A DNA stretch of 64,000 nt from Limnoperna fortunei (taxonomy: Eukaryota > Mollusca > Bivalvia > Mytilida > Modiolidae). Shown in pieces: positions 48,171 to 58,591 of this stretch (the stretch's first letter is position 1; each line of letters starts with the position of its first letter). Location of the stretch: assembly GCA_944474755.1 (NCBI GenBank), contig OX104112.1, positions 17,448,273 through 17,512,272 of the forward strand. The letters are read 5' to 3'. Below the pieces are notes generated by a model, which did not search any database, was not told where the DNA came from, and saw only the letters and a program-made list of their open reading frames with translations. Position numbers and translations under genes: made by a program.

Positions 48171-48270
48171 ATCACATGTCGTATCACCCTCGACCAATAC
48201 CAGCCCTTGTGCCTGCGCCCCTCTGGCGGATATTGGTATCGCGAAATAAAAGTACGCCATGTGATACTTA
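48171..48270. repeat. Hairpin H5
   Basis: GTATCACATG and TCGACCAATACC pair with GGATATTGGTATCGCG and CATGTGATAC. Confidence 0.7.
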
Positions 48271-48304
48271 AGAAATAATTCACACAGGCTGTAGTTTATC
48301 ATTG

Positions 48305-48398
48305 TTTTACCACGGGGTGACCATTTATGTCGTATATTTTATCACGAGCGACAGCGAGGGATAAAATAACGACATAAATGGTCATCCCGTGGTAAAAT
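48305..48398. repeat. Hairpin H3 with CGAGCGACAGCGAGGG loop
   Basis: GTTTTACCACGGGGTGACCA and TTTATGTCGTATATTTTATC pair with GATAAAATAACGACATAAAT and GGTCATCCCGTGGTAAAAT. Confidence 0.92.
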
Positions 48399-48499
48399 TA
48401 CTGTAGATTTATAATATTTCCGTACCTATAGAAAACATCATTTACGCCATAAACTGGCTGTTCTGTCAATGTAACACACAATATATTGCAACGGATAAT

Positions 48500-48703
48500 G
48501 ATAGCGCGTGATAGCGCGTGTCGCTATTTATAAGATTTATACGTCATACGCAATAGCTTTCCGGTGGGAGTTACAGTTTTGTAATTGGAACAGCCATTTA
48601 AAACACGCCCTCCTCAGCGCGTGTTGCACATAGATAAATCATTTTTTTACCACAGTTGTGGTCCCAAAGCCTTTAAAGCACGTCATATTAGAATGGTGCA
48701 TAT
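48500..48703 (+). repeat. Dispersed repeat with CCACAGTTGTGG palindrome, copy 1
   Basis: CTTTCCGGTGGGAGTTACAG, GCGCGTGTTGC, CCACAGTTGTGGTCCCAAAG and ACGTCATATTAGAAT recur inverted at 57882-58045. The last part also occurs at 20565-20612. Confidence 0.85.
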
Positions 48704-48881
48704 ACTATTCTCTATGTATCAACTGTGGTATCTGTAAAACCGTAGACGGGAGGCATTTTAAAATTCTAACCAGCAGCAATGGATGAACATCTGAAGTTGC
48801 ACAACAGTAAACATAACACAACAATGTTTGTTTTGTTGCGGAAAAAAAACATTGACGAGCACAGAGCAGCACCGTTTTGAA

Positions 48882-48945
48882 TAGTCTGAGAATCCTCTGC
48901 CGTCCAAAAAAAAAAAACGTTGGACGGCAGAGGATTCTCGGACTA
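48882..48945. mobile_element. 64-bp foldback element with perfect 9-bp TSD
   Basis: 25-bp arms beginning TAGTCTGAGAATCCTCTGCC pair with the right arm at 24 of 25 positions, around a 14-base A-rich loop. CGTTTTGAA is repeated exactly at 48873-48881 and 48946-48954. Confidence 0.9.
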
Positions 48946-49464
48946 CGTTTTGAAAGACTGGATCCGCATAATGTTTCATAATGTATGTTTCGGTTGAGTA
49001 GGGCAGACATAATTCACTCCTGGGCATTACCACCAGGGCAACTGAGCAATTAAGCATATCAGGATCTGATCCCGCAATAAACTACGGACAAAATCCCTTC
49101 CATAAACTAGTACACCTATTTTTCAAGCAACTCCCCTCTCTCCACCTGGTAACTTGCATAGGCGAACAAATACTCAAAATAACAATAAAACTGTTACTCG
49201 ATTAACATCAATGAACGACCTCATTATACGACAAAAGGCATTACGTCTTAGATGTAGATCCGTATGAATTTTGACCCCAATTGCTTTCCATAATTTATCT
49301 ATTTTAAAGCTTGACTCACGTGGCTTGACTCCCTTTTAAAAAGCAGTTTATTAGCAAAATCACTTATAATTATGGTCGTTAATCCCTTATTCATTAAAAA
49401 AATATTTATTGTAGTTGAGTATTTTGTAACAAAATAGGTTTTCAGATGTTGATTTTTTTGCAAA

Positions 49465-49850
49465 TCAGTCATGACCCATATTTATATAAAATGAGCAATT
49501 TTCACAACCCATATATAAAATTTCAATTTTCACAACCCATATTTATATAAAATAAACAATTTTCATAACCCATATTTATATTCAGTAAACTTAAAAGAAG
49601 GTCATATTTATATACACAAAATGATAACATAGTGAAGAAGAAAACACAATGTCATTATTAAAATTACACTTTATTATATTATATGGGGCATATTTATATT
49701 AAAATGGACAAAAACATGACCCATATTTATGAGACCAGATTTTTTTTTAAATTAAGATTAAAAGGCATTTTTATATAAGATTGTTTTCAAAACTAGACCC
49801 ATTTTTATATAAATTTTCAAAAAAACCTACCCATATTTTTGGCACATATA
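49465..49850 (+). repeat. Degenerate CCCATATTTATATAAAA tandem repeat
   Basis: ACCCATATTTATATAAAA-like units recur irregularly, ending near a C-rich tract at 49868-49890. Confidence 0.7.
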
Positions 49851-50885
49851 CGTATACCTTTATATAGGAAGTTACCCCCCCCCCTCCCCCGTGGTCTTTT
49901 GATTCAAAACGAAAGTAAATTTTTTTTAGATACGAAACATAAATAAGAAATAAATTACACAAGTGGATAATGACATCTGTTTTGAAAACGCTTCATAAAC
50001 AATTTATTAAATAATGTAGAAAAATAATGCCGTAAACCTCTAACCCTTTTAGATATGTAGTATTTACCTGTACGTGCTGGTAGTCAAAACAACATATCAC
50101 ATGACCAAATATTTCTTAGGGAGAACCTATCATTAGGAATTAAACCCGAGTATCGTAGCGTTATATGTCAAAAAAACAAAAAAACACAAAAAAACCATGT
50201 TTTCGACATTTTTATAGAACTTAATAAATGATATGGTTTGATTTTGATAAAATGATATTAACCACATTATATTATTTATCAGATGTATGCTAAACTTTGC
50301 GACTTGTTTTTTTTTTAATTGTCATCTCCGCTAGCCAGAAGACGTGTCAGGAAGGCATTAACGTTCTCATGGACTTATCAATGTTTAAAACAGAAACCAC
50401 TTTTCCTATATGCTCTTTAACCATAAATACCAATCTTACACTATTTTTGTATGATTAATGTAAAATAATTTTTGGAAGTATTTCCCATTTCCCATAAGGT
50501 CTTATTTTAAGATATGTTCGACGGCGATTGCCAATCTTGGCTTTAGGACGTAGTATTAAATGCGCAATAAGTAGAGAACCACCCGTCTACTACTATCATT
50601 GATGAAATTCAATTGCAACGCATCAAATCATCTGGCTGTCATGATTTTATACTCGATTAGCATAATATTTGTTAATAACTCAATGAATATTTCTACCAAG
50701 TTGAATTCCAACAGGTCAAGTGGTTTGGAGAAATAACTCAGCCTGCACTTGGTGCATTGGTAGATGAGTAAGGAGCGTATGCCCCCTTCCCTTTAAAAGG
50801 GAAAGGAAAAAAGAGAACAGTGAGCGTAACAACCAGCGCCAAAGGCAAAAATGTAATCCCAGCTCGTCCTTGCCATTAATTAATG

Positions 50886-51151
50886 TTTGATTTTGTTTGA
50901 ATGTTGTTTAACGCCACTTTTAGCAATTTTTCAGCATCTATCATGGCGTCCAGTTTTTATTGGGGTAGGAAGCCGGAGTACCCGGAGAAAACCCCCGACC
51001 TTCGGTAGGAAAACTGGCAATCCTTTTCAATTAAGATTGGAGTCGAACGCACCCTGCCCGCGATGAGGCTCGAACCCACAATCTCAGTGTTGACAGACCA
51101 CGTGATTAATAGTAGACGAACTACCTTAACCACTCGGCCACCGAGGCCCCC
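50886..51151 (-). mobile_element. Full-length tRNA-derived SINE (best copy)
   Basis: On the minus strand: GGGGCCTCGGTGGCCGAGTG start, A box TGGCCGAGTGGTTAAGG, B box GGGTTCGAGCCTC, a central CCGGGTACTCCGG segment, AAAAACTGGACGCCATGATA, GTGGCGTTAAACA, and a CAAAC-type tail. AATTAATG flanks both ends (50878-50885 and 51155-51162), a likely target duplication. Confidence 0.9.
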
Positions 51152-51162
51152 ATAAATTAATG

Positions 51163-52807
51163 CATTAAGGTACTAATCTGTTTATTATAATATCTCTGTT
51201 GTATACTGTGCAAAATAAAGTTAACTGAACACTATAAAAACCTTGCGTTAAATAAATTCGTTTTGATGCTTGAAAATTGCGAGAGTGCAGGATTTTGCAC
51301 CATTTTTTCGAGAGCTTCTGGTGCCTTAAGCCGTAAATACCCCCTGCCGTAAATGCGCCTCTGCGGGGTGCGAGAGGACCACTTCGTGGCCCTCCTTTTT
51401 CGATATTCCCTTTCAAAATTCCTGTATTCTCGACGTACACACAAAATAGTTCTTAAATTCCCAGGGTCATGTTTTTGACAAGTTTTTAGAAATTCGTCTA
51501 CTTGTATTGTACCATACACACAGGTGTGTTAGAAATTATCGTAAGGTGTTTTTTGATGACAAATTTTAGTCTTTATAATTTGAAATACATCATAAATTGA
51601 ACTGAGAGAACGATCTGCATTGTATTTTATTTAAATAACATTATAATAGGGTCGTATATTTTTCATCCCAGAGAAGTAATGTTTTGAGAGTTATACTAAT
51701 TACTGTTTTTCATACGTTTGTATTGTATGCAGTGAAAGTCTTAAAAACTATGAAAATAATTTTGTTTAAAACAATAATAAGGTTATTACATGAATCTACA
51801 AAGAAATGCAATCCAACAGGCGAATTTCACAAGAATACCATTAAGAGCATTTAAATTGAAATACGTTAATGGCCATTTGAACAGTGACCAACTTTACTTG
51901 TGATTTAATTTTAACAATGATACATTTGGTCCGAAACTGTGTGATGAACCGTTTTTGAGTTCGAGCCCTTAACTCATTTCGGTTAATCAGTTTTTTTGCA
52001 TACAACTTGAAAACAGTCATAGATAATATAGTAAACATATCGGTTAAACATGATCACTAAGTCAAGGATTTCAGTTTGAGCCCAATTTCAAAGGTCACAG
52101 GTCATGGTCATACCAATACATGTTTAAAATCAGGATGATGCATCTAACTGAAATATGTCATTTTACAACCGAAAGTGGCATTTTGTCCCTAGCAACGGAC
52201 ACAAAACTCCTTGACCACCATGTATTGTCTTACTTGGGACCATAGAAATCGTCTCTTCCGCCTAAAAAATGGCCCAGCAACCGATGTAGTTAAGTACAAA
52301 ATAACAGATGAAGAAAAATTAATTTCTTAAAGGAATCTGGGAAAGACCTTTCTATTTGTTCTTGGACAGCTAGCCCTTTCTTTTTTCTTTTTTTTTCGCA
52401 AACCTTCAAATCAAACAGTTTAAAGAGTACGCGACATATCATTTTGGTCTTCCGCGACAAGTTTTGGGCACCGAAAGTCCATTTGGAATTCAGTCTGTGA
52501 AATCGAAACATTTTTCTTTGCAGAGTCATCTGCCCAAACGCCGAAAACCTTGTTATCGCGTTACCTCTGGAACTATAACAGATTCAAGAAAGCTGAAAAG
52601 TGACTTTTGAGACAATTTTATGACATAATTTGGCTAAAAATGACTGACTAGCGGAGGCGAGCGGTATACCTTGAATGTTTCAAGGACTCCCTTTTCACAT
52701 AGAATTACAAGTCGTGAGGTGAAATCATGAAATGTCTTCACCATTTGTCGTCATGTGACATGTCTTTAAAAAAGATGTCAAAGTCAGTGTTCAGAAGTGA
52801 CCTCGCT
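51163..52807. other. No gene seen
   Basis: Overlapping minus-strand frames of 91 and 95 codons (51165-51519) include GC-richer sequence but no known domain. The rest is AT-rich. Confidence 0.5.
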
Positions 52808-52876
52808 GAGGGAAAGCAAAAATTTGACAGTGTATAAATCTATTCTAACAGTGTTGCGTTTAATTTGTAGACGTAT
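52808..52876 (+). mobile_element. Body fragment of the tRNA-Leu-like SINE
   Basis: CGCTGAGGGAAAGCAAAAAT, TTTGACAGTGTATAAATC and GCGTTTAATTTGTAGACGTA match the body at 53230-53302. Confidence 0.6.
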
Positions 52877-53161
52877 TTATAAATATTTGATATTAACCCT
52901 GTATTTCTGATTATTCAGAAATCCGCTGGATAGATATATTATATGGTTGTTACAATACTTAGACGTTTGTATATAATTAACTTACTGTGACTGTATGACA
53001 AGTAACTTTGTCATCCTATATAATATATACAAAATTGCTGAATAAGATTACTGTCAGATTAATACGTATTGGTTACGAAAATTCCATCGTCACACGCTAG
53101 TACACATGTACTATGTCTATGTCTACAATTCACCCCGGTTAATGAAGCTATGTTTCTATAT

Positions 53162-53310
53162 AGCGGATTTGGCCGAGGGGTCTAGAGCGCTGGACATATT
53201 GCAGGCGATTTGGTGTGAGTTCGAATCCCGCTGAGTGAAAGCAACAATTTGACAGTGTAAAAATCTAAATCTAACAATGTTGGGTTTAATTTGTAGACGT
53301 ATATATATCG
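53162..53310 (+). mobile_element. tRNA-Leu-like SINE (head plus body)
   Basis: The head reads AGCGGATTTGGCCGAGGGGT, with a D-arm like tRNA-Leu and a GAGTTCGAATCCCGCT T-arm that pairs imperfectly. It is followed by a body starting GAAAGCAACAATTTGACAGT and containing GGTTTAATTTGTAGACGTAT. The same body occurs without the head at 52808-52876, so this is a SINE, not a free tRNA gene. Confidence 0.65.
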
Positions 53311-53411
53311 TGTAGACCAGTTTCATGATAGCATGGGCACGGCTAGTAATGGGTTAAGTTAATCATATGTGAATTGAGTGCACCCGTTTCAATGGTATTA
53401 TGGCACTAAAT

Positions 53412-54811
53412 CAGGGATGAAACTTAACAGTCGCCCAGTCGCCAATGCGAGTAGAATTTTTGTTGGGCGACCAAATGCCTGCGTCTAGATCGCCCAGTTG
53501 GCGAACGTAACAGGGGTAGTACGATGCACCGACCAACGAACGCTTAGACGCATTTTGCGTTTACATTTGAAGTTTTGTCCCTTTAAAATGTTATTGGCAA
53601 TATTTCGCGCGTGTAGGATATTTGGTGAAGTGGCGTAATTATAATCCAGATCGGGAATAGATAGAACAATTTAATTGACATTTGCGTCAGGAATCGTCTT
53701 GAAATATTTTACGTGACATTTTTTGTCAAAGGGGAATAATCAAAACCGCCTAAGCTGGTTCCCGCCTGACTTATCTTTGTCAAGGCAATACCACCATGGA
53801 GTTATACTGGCGGAAACCAGTACAAAGCAAATAAATTACGAAAATCACCGGGAGTAAATATGATTTCGATTCCGGAGGTTTTAAATACGATGTTTCCTAT
53901 TAACTGTCAAGATTAAAACACAATAATAATAATTAGTATTTTGGAAGTAATTTTTAGCATATTAATTAAATTATTATAATAACATATCAGTTACAATTTT
54001 TTAAAGAATTTATAATAGCGCATTTTCCATTGAATATACATATTTTTGCAATGATGTCATTTTCTACTTCTTGTTCAACACAAAGAAAGTTTAAATTTAT
54101 TGTACATTTTAAATATAGAAAACATTCATTGTTTTGTTTAATGCAAAACAAGACAGACAACACATAAACTTAAATCCTACTCATTATCATAACAAGTTTA
54201 TAGTTTAAATATCAATTATTTATGAAAAAAAAACATAAAACAAATACAATAGCACTCTATAGATTGTACATAGCTATTTCAATCATACATTTGTCATGTT
54301 TGTGTGTGCATTGTTGGCATCTGTGGCAGTCTTTTCTGTCTTACAAATCTTAAATCTAGAATGAAAATGGGTGGACATTTTCCTGCATACTTAAAATGGA
54401 AATAAGTTAATTTGTTTTATAAATTCCTAATATTGAAGAATAAAGGTAGCTAAAAGTGCCAGAAATGTAGGATTTTGAGTCAAATAGCCGGTAGCTTTGG
54501 GGGGAGGTTCCTACATTCTGAGAGATAATCTTAATTTCTCTAAACAAAATACAAGCGTCCAACAGACTCAAATATCTAATTATGTATGTAGACGTAGTGA
54601 TCCAAGGTAGGTAGTAACAATATCAAAACAAGACAATAACTTCTGAATGCATGTACATAAGCAAATTTGTACACATGATCATATAATTTATAGTTAAAAC
54701 ACACTTGCGCTGAAAAAAGTTGGGCCCCTAACTATATTGTTGGGCTCCTGGATTTTTTCAGGCTAGGGGCCCAGCTGGCTACTGCAGGAAAAAAGTTAAG
54801 CTCTATCCCTG
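53412..54811. mobile_element. hAT-like non-autonomous element, 1.4 kb
   Basis: CAGGGATGAAACTTAAC at the left and GTTAAGCTCTATCCCTG at the right are inverted; CAGGG ends are typical of hAT. Flanks CTAAAT/CTAAAC suggest a degraded target duplication, not the usual clean 8 bp. Subterminal CGCCCAGT copies lie near the left end. No transposase ORF. Confidence 0.55.
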
Positions 54812-55949
54812 CTAAACCAAACATGAACGGTAATGAAGTAGACAGATCAGTCAGACTTGAATATCGGCTTTACAGACCACTTAGATATATAAAAAAATAA
54901 CTCGTCGATATGATTTTAATGCGAAGAAAAATTAGCAATGTCAGTCTAAACTAAGTGTGTGTTTTTTCTTCTTTTTTATATGCAACTGCAAGATCCCCAT
55001 CCTCTTATTCTTCAACAGAAACCTACTCCTATACATTATTATTAAAGGTCAAGTTCTGAATTTTGTCATTCAGGATATAAGAAGCGTTATTCTAATGAAT
55101 TGGCTTTACAATTATTTCTGTTCAACAACTTGACTTCGATGTGCATGTAGCTGCATTTTAGTTTTGCTGAGTATTTAATATGAAGCCCTACTCATTCTTC
55201 GGATTGGTGATAATAAAAGTTGAACACTTTAAAATGTGTCCATCAAATACAAAACAAAGCATAATTAATAAGAATAATTAACTGAATTTGAATTATTAAC
55301 ATCGACGAGGGTGAGGTTGAAGGGGGAAAACAACAGTGATTGACTAATTAGACGGAATTTAAGATTTTCTATCATTAGAATTAATTGCTACCATGTCCGA
55401 CGCATGCAGTCAGTGATGTAAAGCGATGACAATAATTTGTGCATTTCTAAAGCAGAGATTTCGTAAAATTGGCAAGTTGTAAACAAGTTGTAGATTTAAT
55501 AGATTTCAGCTTTGTTTATGCAGCATCTAATCTGTCTTTTCCAGAAAAGTCTGCATCAAATATATATTGTTGAAAAAATATGTATGACAAAAAGCATGTT
55601 TTTTCAGTGACCGTATATAATTATTACTATAGTTAATTCATCTAAACGCATGAAGATATGATGCATGCTAAGATAGTTAATGTAAAATTCATTTACAGTC
55701 TATTATTTGCACTCATATTTATCAAATAATTCATAATCCTGCGGGCCAAATAACACCATATTGACCTAAGTATCATGAATTATTTGATAATATTATACTC
55801 TGAACGGGTTCAATATATAGACAATGTTAAAAACACACAAACCGCGCATTTTAAAGTTTAAAAAAAAGATATTTATACGAAAATATGGACAGGAGCAAAA
55901 TACAAAGACAACATAATAGAAAATGTGCACAGCATAATATTTCATTAGT
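54812..55949. other. No gene seen
   Basis: AT-rich. A long weak inverted repeat around TCAAATAATTCATAATCCTG / ATCATGAATTATTTGATAAT near 55718-55792 is visible. Confidence 0.5.
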
Positions 55950-55984
55950 ATAATTTATTTATTTATTTTTTTTTTATTTTTTTT

Positions 55985-56063
<79 letters not shown>

Positions 56064-56093
56064 TTTGTTTATTTATTTATTTATTTATTTATT
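55950..56093. repeat. (TTTA)n microsatellite, about 140 bp
   Basis: Nearly pure TTTA units with one TTTG. It is the inverted equivalent of the tract at 58.5 kb. Confidence 0.96.
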
Positions 56094-56204
56094 TCAATTA
56101 CTATTTTCCATGATGACTACATTGGTGTTATTATATGAAAATAAAACATAACATTTTAATCATCATAGCTTTTGACTAAGTGATTTACAACTAAATGAGC
56201 GGCC

Positions 56205-56445
56205 TTTATAATTAGTGGTCGAGTGGTCTTGGTAATTAGCTCTACGAATAACCACTAATGTCTCGAAAATGAAATTGTGTGCTCTACTCTAACTCAATTG
56301 ACAAAGAATTTCCTTTTTCCTGCCAAAGGACGTGGGTTATCATAAGGTTTTCCGGGTTTTCTCACCTATAATATCTGAACGTCATGATATTGCTGACAGA
56401 AACCATTAAAATTGCGTAAAACCACATTCAAAGAAACAAATTCAA
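56205..56445 (+). mobile_element. Degraded SINE
   Basis: AGTGGTCGAGTGGTCTTGG head, TGTGCTCTACTC, AATTGACAAAGAATTTCC, AACGTCATGATATTGCTGAC and AAAATTGCGTAAAACC follow the SINE order. Confidence 0.6.
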
Positions 56446-57881
56446 TTAGCATAATATGTTATATTATTTGGCGGAAACATTTCTGTAGTATTTTTTCATG
56501 GTTATTTTGGTGAATATCCCATTCTGTGTGTTTTCTTATTCTTGTCGTTAGCATCAACATTCACATGATAACATAAATATCCATCTGTTCTCTGATGTTT
56601 TTATCTATACGAACTTCGAAAGGAATATGTGACTTTGGCGTGTACTTTTGAAGTCGGACATACAATGGCATAATTGACATGGAGACGATAAAATTGTGTG
56701 ATGCCACGACATTTAAAAAAAACACAAAAATCATAAACCGAAAATAAAAAAAAAACGTTCTTGAATTCATAAAACGAGCATGGTAAAGTAAGTTTTGTAT
56801 GGGTGGTGGAACGATTTCCACAGCTTGACCAAAAGAGCCGTCCATGTTAGGTAAATATGAGATACCTTCCGATTTGGTGTGGGCGCGGGTTTACGAAAAA
56901 CCTAACCGTGGAACTAAAATAACGTGTGTGCGGTAGTGCTTTTTTTCTGTCAAGATATAACTCCGTTGATGATGTCGAAGCAGAGTAAGGGCATTGTATC
57001 CCTACCAGGTGAAACAAATATCCTCCGTCTTACACAACTCTCCATATTATTTTATTTACAATTGCTTTACTATTGACGCCAAATACAAATTCTCAATGAC
57101 GTCGCGTACGCTACATGATAACCTGACGTCATGATACAATCTGCACTATTTATCCAAAGTGCTTGTGATTTTTTGTTAGAGGTGTTTTTTGTTTTGCGGT
57201 CATTTATTTTATGTTAATCGAAAAGTAATACCTTGAAGCAATAAAAACTTAGTACCAAAACGAAACCAGGACCATTCTACAAAAAAATTACAACAAAGTA
57301 CAGGCAAACAATTTACATTGCGCCAGATACGCTTTTCGTCTACCAAAATTCTGCAGTGACGCAACTATCGGAAAGTTAAAACTATGAAAAGACATAAAAT
57401 CTTTCTATGTTGCGTAGTTCAAGTTACTTTTTCTCTTGTAAATTAGAGAACTTAATTGTATTTAATAATTTTCGTTTTACTCTCGTAGTAGTAGGATCAA
57501 GTAGTGTAAGAAGAGAATATCAATAATTGGAAACGGCTATCATTCGTAAACAAATACACTCGGCCAGATAAAATGACCAAAAAAAGCAACAAGAAACGTT
57601 TTCTCACAAAATTATCAGTTACTGAACCATGAAAATGACGTCATGGACAAACGACAGCCATCAGATTGACATCTTCTTGAAGTAGGCACCGCATGAAATT
57701 CATTGAGTATATGGTAACAACTTTTTTATGTCAAAACGTATCTAACCACGTACCAATCTTTATTTATTGACTTTACACGTTATGCATAAAAAAGACAATT
57801 AATTAGGTCACCATCGGTGAGACTGCTTTTCAGGCATGTATAAAACTAGCAGATTTCTTTCCTTAAAACGGACTCTTAGTA

Positions 57882-58045
57882 AATATTCTAATATGACATG
57901 CTTTAAAGGCATTGAGACCACAACTGTGGAAAAAAAAAAGATTTATATATGAGCAACACGCGCTGAGGAGGGCTTGTTTTAAAGGGCTGTTCCAATTACA
58001 AAACTGTAACTCCCACCGGAAAGCTATTTCGTATGACGTATTAAT
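57882..58045 (-). repeat. Dispersed repeat with CCACAACTGTGG, copy 2
   Basis: Plus-strand order is reversed: ATTCTAATATGACATGCTTT, CCACAACTGTGG, GCAACACGCGCTGAGGAGGG, CTGTAACTCCCACCGGAAAG. Confidence 0.85.
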
Positions 58046-58149
58046 CATATAAATACACTGAAAAAATTAATCAGTCAAACTGATGACTTCTTTAATCAAA
58101 TGCTCCCTATACGATAATCAAATTTTCTTTTGACTTAAGACATAATCAA

Positions 58150-58290
58150 ATTTGTTCTATCGTTTATCGTATGGTTTTTCGTTTATGTTAGCGTATATTG
58201 TATGGTTTATCGTACATCGTATGGTTTATCGTTCGCCGTATTGTTGTTCTGTCAAATTAGCGTACATCGTATAGTGCTTGGGTAAATTGA
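58150..58290 (+). repeat. Degenerate TATCGTATGGTT repeat
   Basis: TTATCGTATGGTTTTTCGTT, GTATGGTTTATCGTACATCG and CGTATGGTTTATCGTTCG recur at about 20-30 bp. Confidence 0.6.
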
Positions 58291-58480
58291 TTTTACATGT
58301 ACATCGTTTTTTATGTTTAGTAAACTTCAACATTAAATAGCATATTTCTGCTCTAAGGATAATACCTGTGCATTAATAGTTTTTAAAATTACGTTGAATC
58401 ATTGATGTAAAAAAGTTTATTGCATTAAGAAAGATCTGAATTTTCTTTTTACATAATATAAACTGCAATTGTGTTGTCTC

Positions 58481-58591
<111 letters not shown>

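Noticed and set aside
48705..49057. Overlapping ~100-codon minus-strand frames as a gene
   Set aside because: They cross the foldback element and share no conserved domain.
51165..51519. Overlapping 91- and 95-codon minus-strand frames
   Set aside because: Two frames over the same DNA with no recognisable protein family; likely chance in a locally GC-richer patch.
53162..53237. Functional tRNA-Leu gene
   Set aside because: Anticodon and T stems pair poorly, and the sequence is fused to a SINE body repeated nearby.
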